DNA of 10,008 nt, from the NCBI GenBank assembly GCA_017515355.1, contig JAFWGD010000197.1:1-10008 (forward strand), in the 5' to 3' direction. This document shows positions 1 through 5,977 of the stretch, in pieces. The stretch's first letter is position 1, and each line of letters begins with the position of its first letter. Under the pieces are notes generated by a model. That model was given only the letters and a program-made list of their open reading frames with translations, did no database searches and was not told the DNA's origin. This stretch comes from Coriobacteriales bacterium (GTDB taxonomy: Bacteria > Actinomycetota > Coriobacteriia > Coriobacteriales > CADBOM01). The position numbers and the translations under genes were made by a program.

Positions 1-7
1 GAAGGAA

Positions 8-1009
8 ATGCTCACACCACGCGAGAATCTCAACGAGGTTATGAAAGGTGGCAAGCCAGAGCGCTTCGTGAAGCAATACGAAGCGTTTGGCATGGTTTTC
101 ACCACCTGCAACCGCCACCGCAACAATCCCAAGTACGGCGAGCTCAACAAGGTCAACAACTGGGGCGTCACGGTTTCGTGGGCAGAGGGCCAGCCCGGTG
201 CCTTCCCCGTCCATACCCCTGATAAGATCCTGGTCAAGGACATCGACGACTGGAAGGAGTACGTCAAGGCTCCCTCGCTGCAGTTCCCCGAGTCCGAGTG
301 GGAGAAGGATATCGAAGCGGCCGAGAAGATCGATCGCAAGCAGCAGTTCCTGATGCCCTTCGTGGCCCCCGGAATCTTCGAGATGTGCCACTACCTGTGC
401 GAGATCTCCAACGTGCTCTGCGCCTTCTACGAGTCTCCCGACGAGCTCAAGGAGCTCATCAAGTACATCACCGAGTGGGAGCTCGAGCTGGCGAGGGTCA
501 CTTGCGACCACCTGCATCCCGACGGCCTCTTCCACCACGACGACTGGGGCACGCAGATCTCCACCTTCGTCTCCCCCGACATGTTCGCCGAGTTCTTCCT
601 CGAGCCCTACAAGGAGGTCTACGGATACTGGAAGAGCCGCGGTGTCGAGCTCATCGCGCACCACTCCGACTCCTTCGCCGCGACGATCGTCCCCTACATG
701 ATCGAGATGGGCATCGATGTCTGGCAGGGCGTCCTCACTGAAAACGACATCCCCAAGTGCATCGAGAAGTACGGCGGTCAGATCACCTTCATGGGCGGCA
801 TCAACTCCGCAACGGTCGACCATCCGGATTGGACCAAGGAGGAAATCCAGTACCAGGTCAAGCGCGCATGCGACGAGAACGGCCCCCTCTACTTCATCCC
901 CGGCGCCTCCCAGGGCCTGGGCGTATCCACGTTCCCCGGCGTGTACGACTACATGAACGAGTGCATCGACGAGTACAGCAAGGTCTATTGGAAGGAGCAC
1001 AACCTCTAG
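8..1009 (+). CDS. Uroporphyrinogen-decarboxylase-superfamily protein, probable corrinoid-dependent methyltransferase
   Basis: A 333-residue cytoplasmic protein with the (beta/alpha)8 UroD-like fold expected from its N-terminus (LTPRENLNEV, then GGKPERFV) and from conserved blocks downstream: HHDDWG at about 176-181, AHHSDSF at 217-223, GIDVWQGV, FMGGINS and a C-terminal YFIPGASQG at about 295-303. True heme-pathway HemE usually begins differently, so this is more likely one of the many UroD-like methyltransferases (MtaA/MtvB type) that anaerobes use to move methyl groups between O- or N-methyl substrates, corrinoid proteins and acceptors. Its substrate is not visible here. The HxC and PGC zinc-ligand motifs of the MtaA/MtbA type appear here as HHS (218-220) and PGA (298-300). 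The start is the only Met matching the family N-terminus; GAAGGA sits only 1-2 bases before it, and the upstream region lies outside the window. No corrinoid protein gene is adjacent. Family assignment is firm, function only inferred. Confidence 0.85.
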   Translation: MLTPRENLNEVMKGGKPERFVKQYEAFGMVFTTCNRHRNNPKYGELNKVNNWGVTVSWAEGQPGAFPVHTPDKILVKDIDDWKEYVKAPSLQFPESEWEKDIEAAEKIDRKQQFLMPFVAPGIFEMCHYLCEISNVLCAFYESPDELKELIKYITEWELELARVTCDHLHPDGLFHHDDWGTQISTFVSPDMFAEFFLEPYKEVYGYWKSRGVELIAHHSDSFAATIVPYMIEMGIDVWQGVLTENDIPKCIEKYGGQITFMGGINSATVDHPDWTKEEIQYQVKRACDENGPLYFIPGASQGLGVSTFPGVYDYMNECIDEYSKVYWKEHNL

Positions 1010-1041
1010 GCCGCCGATTCATTCCGGCAATCGCTCACATT

Positions 1042-1080
1042 AAGGCGCGCTCGGTTGAGGCCGAACGCGCCTTTTGATTT
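1042..1080 (+). terminator. Rho-independent terminator of the UroD-like gene
   Basis: AAGGCGCGCTCGG (1042-1054) pairs with CCGAACGCGCCTT (1061-1073) with a single C/A mismatch and a 6-base loop, followed by TTGATTT. It starts 32 bases after the stop codon and before the permease promoter, so it should separate the two transcripts. Confidence 0.85.
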
Positions 1081-1106
1081 GCAGCAATGCGCAGCAGCAC
1101 TAAAAT
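1078..1106 (+). promoter_or_regulatory. Putative promoter of the nucleobase permease
   Basis: TTTGCA (1078-1083, 4 of 6 to the -35 consensus) and TAAAAT (1101-1106, 5 of 6 to the -10) are 17 bases apart, directly after the terminator. A start near 1113 would give a leader of about 47 nt. That is too short for a purine riboswitch, and none of its conserved blocks are visible. Confidence 0.4.
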
Positions 1107-1159
1107 GGGGTTTGCATCCGTTAAATGTATTAACTGCATCTCCGTTGATTGGAGCTCAA

Positions 1160-2542
1160 ATGAGCGACGATACCAAGAAAGCAACCAAGGGCGATCTTGC
1201 AGCCGAGCTAGGCAAGTGGGACGGCAAAATCAGATTCTGGCAAGGCATCCCTTACGGAATCCAACACGTGCTGACGATGTTCGTTGCGAACCTCGCGCCT
1301 ATCCTTCTCGTATGCGCTGCTGCCGGGTTCGATTCGATCCAAACCACCGTGCTTCTGCAAAACGCCATGCTCTGCGCGGGCATCGGCACCTTCATCCAGC
1401 TCTTCGGAGTCTGGAAGATCGGCGCTCGGATGCCGATCGTCATGGGCGTGGCGATGTCGTTCGTCGCGCTGGTCTCGACCATCGCCGCCACGCAGGGCTA
1501 CGGCGTGGTTGTGGGCGCCGTGATCATCGGCGGCATCGTCGAGGGCGTCCTCGGCCTCTTCGCCAAGTACTGGATCAAGCTCATCACGCCCGTCGTTGCG
1601 GGCACCGTGGTTGCCACCATCGGATTCTCGCTGCTCGCCGTCGGCGCCAAGTCCTTCGCTGGAGGAGCAGGGGCCGAGGACTTCGCCACGGCTCCCAACT
1701 TCATCATCGGCACCGTCTCGCTGGTTGTCTGCCTCGGATGGCAGGCGCTCGCCCCGCGAAAGCTCAAGCCGCTCTCCATCATCTTCGGCATGATCGCGGG
1801 CTACATCGTGGCCATCTTCATGGGCAAGGTAGACTTCTCGGTCTTCCAGGGTATCTCGGTAATCCAGATTCCGGAGATCCTCCCGTTCACGCCCGAATTC
1901 GACATCGGCGCGATCATATCGATCACGCTGCTCTACATCGTCAGCGCCACCGACACCATCGGCGACACCACCGCAGTGGCCAAGGTCTCGTTCGACCGCG
2001 AGGTCACCAAGGACGAGATGACCGGCTCGATCGTAGCCGACGGCTTGACGAGCTCGCTTTCGGGAGTGTTCGGCGTGATGCCGCTCGATTCGTTCGGCCA
2101 GAACATCGGCCTGATCTCGATGACGCACGTGATCAATCGCAAGGCGGTCGCCACCGGCGCCGCAGTGCTCGTGCTCGCTGGCTTCGTACCTGCCATCGGC
2201 TCGGTCTTCAGCTCGGTGCCGCAGGCCATGCTGGGCGGCTGCACGATCATGATGTTCGGAAGCATTCTCGTCAGCGGCTTCCAGATGATGTCCGAGGCTG
2301 GCTTCACCCAGCGCAACCTCACCATCGCGGCGACGGCCTTGGGCATCGGCATCGGATTCACGCAAGTCGCGGGAATGTTCGACATCTTCCCTGCGATGCT
2401 GCAGAGCCTCTTCGGCGGCAACAGCGTGGCGCTTTCGTTCATCGTGGCTGTGATTCTGAACCTGGTGCTTCCCAAGAGCTTCGGCATGGGCAAGAAGGAA
2501 GCCGCAGCGAAGGCAGAGTCCGAAAAGGAATCCGAAGCGTAG
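1160..2542 (+). CDS. NCS2 family nucleobase (uracil/xanthine/purine) permease
   Basis: A 460-residue polytopic inner-membrane protein that should import a nucleobase with H+ or Na+. NCS2 landmarks are in order: the TM1 His in GIQHVLTMFVANLAP (H36), the TM8 acidic motif SATDTIGD (D265, D269), ADGL (D294) and the family signature QNIGLISMTHVINR (Q314, N315, G317, T322, R327). About 12-14 hydrophobic segments are readable, and the charged C-tail is rich in Lys, Ala and Glu. The QN-G-T-R signature fits xanthine/purine-type members better than UraA, but substrate cannot be fixed; D265 stands where XanQ-type proteins usually have Glu. The frame is open from 1055, but ATG 1160 is chosen because GGAG (1151-1154) lies 5 bases before it and the extra 35 codons cross the preceding terminator. 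It has its own promoter, ends in a hairpin and has no purine-catabolism neighbours. Confidence 0.92.
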   Translation: MSDDTKKATKGDLAAELGKWDGKIRFWQGIPYGIQHVLTMFVANLAPILLVCAAAGFDSIQTTVLLQNAMLCAGIGTFIQLFGVWKIGARMPIVMGVAMSFVALVSTIAATQGYGVVVGAVIIGGIVEGVLGLFAKYWIKLITPVVAGTVVATIGFSLLAVGAKSFAGGAGAEDFATAPNFIIGTVSLVVCLGWQALAPRKLKPLSIIFGMIAGYIVAIFMGKVDFSVFQGISVIQIPEILPFTPEFDIGAIISITLLYIVSATDTIGDTTAVAKVSFDREVTKDEMTGSIVADGLTSSLSGVFGVMPLDSFGQNIGLISMTHVINRKAVATGAAVLVLAGFVPAIGSVFSSVPQAMLGGCTIMMFGSILVSGFQMMSEAGFTQRNLTIAATALGIGIGFTQVAGMFDIFPAMLQSLFGGNSVALSFIVAVILNLVLPKSFGMGKKEAAAKAESEKESEA

Positions 2543-2570
2543 GAATCGAGCTGGAAAGAGAGTGACGTCG

Positions 2571-2595
2571 AAGCGGGTGGCTATGCTGCCCGCTT
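2571..2595. terminator. Convergent hairpin between the permease and the small membrane protein gene
   Basis: AAGCGGGTGGC (2571-2581) and GCTGCCCGCTT (2585-2595) form an 11-bp stem with two G-U wobbles and a TAT loop. It lies 28 bases after the permease stop and covers the first bases of the opposite gene's stop codon (2594-2596). Neither strand shows a clean T-run, so it may be a weak bidirectional terminator or a 3'-end stabilising hairpin. Confidence 0.5.
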
Positions 2596-2830
2596 AGTCT
2601 TCCTTGACGTCGTTGACCTCGATGATGGGAACCTCCACCGGATCGTCGGAGGGACCATGGTAGTTGGAGCGCGTGGTGTTGGCGTAAGTTCTGCCAGAGC
2701 CCTGCTGGTCGGAGTTCACCCGGCCGCGCCTTCCGCCGCCGAAGCGCCTGGTGCCCCTGGCGAGGGCGACGACGATGGCGACTATGGCCGCTATGATGAC
2801 GAGCGGGACGATTCTGAAGATCGCGAACAT
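2594..2830 (-). CDS. Small single-span membrane protein of unknown function
   Basis: A 78-residue protein I do not recognise. Residues about 4-24 (IFRIVPLVIIAAIVAIVVAL) form one transmembrane helix. A basic Arg/Gly stretch follows (RGTRRFGGGRRGR, about 25-37), then a polar region, then an acidic tail ending VNDVKED. By the positive-inside rule the N-terminus is probably outside and the tail cytoplasmic. No lipobox or cleavable signal is seen. The reading is supported by this orderly layout and by the match of its stop to the convergent hairpin. The ribosome site is weak (AGGCGG about 10 bases upstream). A 66-codon overlapping frame on the other strand has no such structure. It could be a small stress or envelope protein; no function should be assigned. 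Confidence 0.6.
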   Translation of the reverse strand: MFAIFRIVPLVIIAAIVAIVVALARGTRRFGGGRRGRVNSDQQGSGRTYANTTRSNYHGPSDDPVEVPIIEVNDVKED

Positions 2831-2881
2831 CTGTTGCTACCGCCTGCTTTTCTGTAACCGACGAATGGCGAATCCCTTTGC

Positions 2882-2923
2882 TTTTCAGATATTATGCCAC
2901 CTGAAAATGGCTAATTCCATTTT
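2882..2923. repeat. Two overlapping inverted repeats sharing an AAAA core
   Basis: TTTTCAG (2882-2888) is the reverse complement of CTGAAAA (2901-2907), with 12 bases between. AAAATGG (2904-2910) is the reverse complement of CCATTTT (2917-2923), with 6 bases between. The arms overlap at 2904-2907, so as RNA only one hairpin could form at a time; as DNA these could be operator sites. On the minus strand a CATAAT -10-like box (2896-2891) lies inside the first repeat, which would suit an operator of the small membrane protein gene. Confidence 0.55.
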
Positions 2924-3021
2924 GTCACGAAAGCTACAGATATTGCGCCGCTAACGCCGTCAAAATGCGCTTGTCAGGAGGATGCTTGCCGTCTGCCGTG
3001 GCAACCCTACCGCTGCGGCGA

Positions 3022-3053
3022 GGGCGCGGCCGCGGCTGCCAGCCGTAGCGCCC
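3022..3053. repeat. GC-rich nested hairpin upstream of the citrate synthase promoter
   Basis: Outer arms GGGCGC (3022-3027) and GCGCCC (3048-3053) enclose a perfect inner stem CGGCT (3033-3037) / AGCCG (3041-3045) with a GCC loop. It lies about 40 bases upstream of the -10 box, so it is not in the leader of that promoter. No T-run follows on either strand. Role unknown. Confidence 0.4.
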
Positions 3054-3094
3054 AACACTCACGATATTAACCACGATGAATATTCGAGTTGTCC

Positions 3095-3100
3095 TATAAT
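3095..3100 (+). promoter_or_regulatory. Consensus -10 box of citrate synthase
   Basis: A perfect TATAAT lies 43 bases before the start codon in an otherwise GC-rich stretch. No good -35 match is present at 16-18 bases, which suggests an activator-dependent promoter. Transcription would start near 3107, giving a leader of about 37 nt. Confidence 0.5.
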
Positions 3101-3143
3101 GGGTTTTCTATAAGCATCCGAAAATAATCGAGAGGGGGCGGAA

Positions 3144-4496
3144 ATGGCCAGTCACTTCCCAGAGATCAGACCCGAATCGCGTGAGGCTCTCATCCAGCGG
3201 TACATCGAGCGAAACACCATCGACCCCGCACTCTTTGAGCAATACGGCGTGAAGCGCGGCCTGAGGAACTCCGATGGCACCGGCGTGGTCGTCGGCATCA
3301 CCAAGATCTCCAACGTTCACGGATACCTCGTGAGCGAAGGCGACAAGTATCCCATCGAGGGCGAGCTGACCTACCGCGGCTATAACATCAAGGACCTCGT
3401 GCGCGAGGTCGAGGAGACCGACCGCTTCGGCTTTGAGGAGATCTGCTATCTGCTGCTCGTCGGCAAGCGCCCGTCGGAGAAGGGGCTCAAGCTGTTCCAG
3501 GAGTCGATTGGCGTCTCCCGCGACCTTCCCGAGCACTTCATCGGCGACTACATCATGAAGCCTCCGACGCGCAACATCATGAACCTCCTCGAGCGCTCCA
3601 TCGCCAACCTCTACTCCTACGACGAGAACCCCGAGAGCACCGCGCCAGAGCATGAGCTGCAGGTTGCCATCTCGCTGCTCTCGCGCCTTCCGCGCATCGC
3701 AGTGCTCGGCTACTACGCAAAGCGCTCCTACTACGACAACGAGTCGATGATCATCCACCAGTACATCCCCGGCCAATCGACCGCGGAGACCATCCTCTCG
3801 ATGCTGCGTGCGAACCGCGAGTTCACGCACGAGGAGGCGCGCATGCTCGACACCATGCTGATGATCCATGCGGAGCACGGCGGCGGAAACAACTCGACGT
3901 TCACCTGCCGCTGCCTCACCTCCTCCGGCACCGACCCCTACTCCGCCTACGCCGGCGCGATAGGCTCGCTCAAGGGTCCGCTGCACGGCGGTGCGAACAT
4001 CAAGGTTTCGGAGATGTTCGAGGACATCAAGGCCAACGTCTCCAACTGGGACGACGATGGCGAGGTAGCCGACTACATCCGCAAGATCGTCAACAAGGAG
4101 GCCTTCGACCGTCAGGGCCTGGTCTACGGAATGGGCCACGCGGTCTACACCCTCTCCGACCCCAGGGCCGACATCTGCAGGGAGCGGGCTCGTCGCCTCG
4201 CCGCAGGCACCGAGTTCGAGCCCGAGTTCGCACTGCTGGAGAAAGTCGCCGACATGTCCCCGAAGATCATCGGCAAGTCCAAGCACACATCGAAGCTGAT
4301 CTGCCCGAACATCGACATGTTCAGCGGCCTCGTCTACCGCATGCTCGGCATACCCGAGGACCTCTTCACTCCACTCTTCGCATGCGCGCGCATGGCTGGC
4401 TGGAGCGCACATCGCTTCGAGGAGCTCACCTCTGGCAAGCGCATCATGCGCCCTGCCTACAAGGCGATCGACGCGGAGAGCGACGAGAACGAGTAG
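3144..4496 (+). CDS. gltA: Citrate synthase
   Basis: A 450-residue cytoplasmic enzyme condensing oxaloacetate with acetyl-CoA to citrate. The catalytic triad of the family is visible: His245 in HAEHGGGNNSTF, His332 in YGMGHAVY and Asp391 in PNIDMFSG. The substrate-binding blocks SLKGPLHGGANIKV and ARMAGWSAHRFEE are also present. Length and motifs match (Si)-type bacterial citrate synthase; 2-methylcitrate synthase is a close relative but usually shorter, and no propionate-pathway genes are near. The start is set by AGAGGGGG (3131-3138) five bases before ATG and by the consensus -10 further upstream. No other TCA genes are adjacent, so it is monocistronic. In an anaerobe its likely role is biosynthetic, supplying 2-oxoglutarate for glutamate. 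The long frame open on the opposite strand is a by-product of the codon bias. Confidence 0.95.
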   Translation: MASHFPEIRPESREALIQRYIERNTIDPALFEQYGVKRGLRNSDGTGVVVGITKISNVHGYLVSEGDKYPIEGELTYRGYNIKDLVREVEETDRFGFEEICYLLLVGKRPSEKGLKLFQESIGVSRDLPEHFIGDYIMKPPTRNIMNLLERSIANLYSYDENPESTAPEHELQVAISLLSRLPRIAVLGYYAKRSYYDNESMIIHQYIPGQSTAETILSMLRANREFTHEEARMLDTMLMIHAEHGGGNNSTFTCRCLTSSGTDPYSAYAGAIGSLKGPLHGGANIKVSEMFEDIKANVSNWDDDGEVADYIRKIVNKEAFDRQGLVYGMGHAVYTLSDPRADICRERARRLAAGTEFEPEFALLEKVADMSPKIIGKSKHTSKLICPNIDMFSGLVYRMLGIPEDLFTPLFACARMAGWSAHRFEELTSGKRIMRPAYKAIDAESDENE

Positions 4497-4522
4497 CAAT
4501 CCATCTGCAGCTTTGAATCGCG

Positions 4523-4557
4523 GAAGCCCGAGCCAAGAGGTTCGGGCTTCTTCGTTT
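4523..4557 (+). terminator. Rho-independent terminator after citrate synthase
   Basis: GAAGCCCGAGCC (4523-4534) pairs with GGTTCGGGCTTC (4539-4550), a 12-bp stem with one G-U pair and an AAGA loop, followed by TTCGTTT. It lies 27 bases after the stop. The convergent iron-sulfur gene ends 25 bp beyond it, so the hairpin may act in both directions, though the minus side lacks a T-run. Confidence 0.8.
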
Positions 4558-4581
4558 GGCAGGCGGATGTGCCGGCGCAGA

Positions 4582-5760
4582 TCAGTCGTAGAGCTGGTAA
4601 CGCACCTTCTCGAGCAGCACGTCGGAGAGGCGCACGCTGGTCTTGAGCTCGAGCGCTCCGATCTTGCAGATGTTCGCGCACGCCAGGCACTGGCAGCACA
4701 GATGCTGCCTTATCTCGAAGCCGAGCACCTTGGGTCCCTCGGATTTCTTGACCAGTGCGCCTGTCGGGCAGTAGGTAGTGCAGAGATGGCAGCTGTGGCA
4801 CTTGCCGAAATCGATCTGCGGCAGGCTGAAAAGCCGCGAATCCACCCTGCAAGAGGCGATGTGCATCGCACGCTCGTCGTCAAGTTGCTCGCCAGAGAGC
4901 AGCGGCTCCACCAGCGCGCCGATCGCCCATGCGCTCACCTGCCCTCGGGAGGAGGCGACAATCGGAGAGTCGGGCTCGAGCAACCCAAGCTGCGAGGCTA
5001 TCGAATGGAGCGCGGAGCCAACGATGACCTCGTCGGCGACATCGCTGGCCGCCTTGGCGATTCTGCCCTTGGTGCCGGAGAGAAGCTCTCGCCTGCTAAG
5101 CGTGGAGCGTTCCGTGGAGGGCTCGCCCGACTCGCCGGCCTCGGCTCTCTCCACCCCGAACGCATGCGCCGGAAACTCGCGCACCACCTCGAAGCGAACC
5201 CCTTCGCCAAGCCCTGCTTGCTGGAGGATCCCCTTCACAGAGGCCAGGGTCCGCTCGAACGCTCCGCACCCAGTCCCACACTCTGCGCAGTTGCCGCAGA
5301 CGAGCGAGACCTCTCCCGCGTGCATGGCCAGCGCGCTCAGCAGCAGCGCCTCGTCGATGCGGTCGAGGCATGGCAGCGCGACGACCCGATCGTTGGCGAA
5401 GCGCCTTTCGGCCGATAGGGCGCCAAGGGCCTCGGAGCAAGCCAGCACCGGCCTGCGCTCGGTAGCCTCGATCGAGTTGGCAAACCTGGCCAGAATATCC
5501 TTCTTCGAAAGCAGCGTGGAGGAGATCGCCTCGGTCGGGCACGCGCTGATGCACGCTCCGCAATGGGTGCATGCCAACTCGTCGCAGACCACGCTGCGCC
5601 CCTCGAGGACCAGCGCTCCGTGCGGGCATGCATCGATGCACTTCGAACAGATGCAGCGCCTGTGCCTCGCGGCGACGCACAGGCCCTCGTCGATGACGAT
5701 GTCCTGCGTCAGGATGCTCGTCCCGAGCGCCCTTTCCACGAGTCTGATCCTGTCGACCAT
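4582..5760 (-). CDS. Multi-cluster 4Fe-4S polyferredoxin with a MvhD/FlpD-like middle region
   Basis: A 392-residue soluble iron-sulfur protein with about five Cys groups. These are an atypical N-terminal cluster (C28, C36/C38, C41, C45-P), a classical CxxCxxCxxxCP (C64-C74), a middle CGNCAECGTGC (C155-C165), and two C-terminal clusters, CHSCHLCTTYCP (C321-C331) and CQCLACANIC (C358-C365, with C355). Residues about 104-180 (VLAC, then VVALPCLDRID, then VSLVCGNCAEC) follow the spacing of the hydrogenase delta subunit MvhD/FlpD; this is my reading of a pattern, not a search result. It probably passes electrons between a low-potential donor and an oxidoreductase, but no partner gene is adjacent. 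SRRELLS near residue 222 is internal and not a Tat signal. The start at 5760 has GCAGG about 6 bases upstream and yields the full first cluster. The catalytic role is unknown. Confidence 0.8.
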   Translation of the reverse strand: MVDRIRLVERALGTSILTQDIVIDEGLCVAARHRRCICSKCIDACPHGALVLEGRSVVCDELACTHCGACISACPTEAISSTLLSKKDILARFANSIEATERRPVLACSEALGALSAERRFANDRVVALPCLDRIDEALLLSALAMHAGEVSLVCGNCAECGTGCGAFERTLASVKGILQQAGLGEGVRFEVVREFPAHAFGVERAEAGESGEPSTERSTLSRRELLSGTKGRIAKAASDVADEVIVGSALHSIASQLGLLEPDSPIVASSRGQVSAWAIGALVEPLLSGEQLDDERAMHIASCRVDSRLFSLPQIDFGKCHSCHLCTTYCPTGALVKKSEGPKVLGFEIRQHLCCQCLACANICKIGALELKTSVRLSDVLLEKVRYQLYD

Positions 5761-5977
5761 GCCTAGCCTGCTCTCCCCTCGCGCGCCAGTGCCACGCTGC
5801 GCAAATGCGTATATTGCGTGTTTTTATGCTAGCAGCAAATGCCTGCTTGATAGAATGTAATCGGAACATTTCGCGCGTCCGCGCATCTTCCGCCTCAGGC
5901 TGCGCCATCGGCTGCGCGGCCACCGCAAACGCCCGCATCACGGGCATACGCAAGACCATCGACCATTAGGGAGAGGA
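5761..5977. promoter_or_regulatory. Divergent promoter region of the polyferredoxin and antiporter genes
   Basis: 217 bp. The AT-rich core (about 5809-5862) contains TAGAAT (5851-5856) and TGTAAT (5856-5861) as possible rightward -10 boxes without clear -35 partners. It also contains the palindrome TGCTAGCA (5827-5834), a direct repeat GCAAATGC (5801-5808 and 5835-5842), and AGCAG/CTGCT arms (5831-5847). In the antiporter leader, GGCTGCGC is repeated at 5898 and 5910, and GCCCG/CGGGC (5931-5945) forms a small hairpin before the ribosome site. Positions of actual promoters are uncertain. Confidence 0.4.

Larger units (their letters stand above)
2831..3143. other. 313-bp intergenic region between divergent genes
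   Basis: This holds the promoters of the small membrane protein gene (leftward) and citrate synthase (rightward). The left part is AT-rich with overlapping inverted repeats at 2882-2923; the right part has a GC-rich hairpin at 3022-3053. A 43-codon frame beginning at the ATG after AGGAGG (about 2982) runs into the citrate synthase promoter. The Shine-Dalgarno sequence abuts that ATG with no spacer and the peptide is featureless, so I do not call it a gene. Confidence 0.7.

Noticed and set aside
1107..1159. Purine riboswitch ahead of the nucleobase permease
   Set aside because: The leader is about 50 nt and lacks the conserved loop and junction bases of purine or preQ1 aptamers.
1208..2365. 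385-codon minus-strand frame across the permease
   Set aside because: The product is rich in Asp, Arg, His and Glu repeats typical of antisense to hydrophobic GC3-rich genes; the permease on the plus strand is certain.
2982..3113. 43-codon frame directly after AGGAGGATG
   Set aside because: The Shine-Dalgarno has no spacer to the ATG, the peptide has no features, and the frame runs through the citrate synthase promoter.
3108..4499. 463-codon frame on the minus strand across citrate synthase
   Set aside because: It mirrors the citrate synthase codon bias; the product is low-complexity and Val/Leu/Asp/Arg-rich with no motifs, while the plus strand carries all catalytic residues.
4982..5102. 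Tat signal SRRELLS in the polyferredoxin
   Set aside because: It lies near residue 222, far from the N-terminus, with no following hydrophobic stretch.
5096..5959. 287-codon minus-strand frame overlapping the polyferredoxin
   Set aside because: It is Arg/Ala-rich out-of-frame translation; the Cys clusters read only in the other minus frame.
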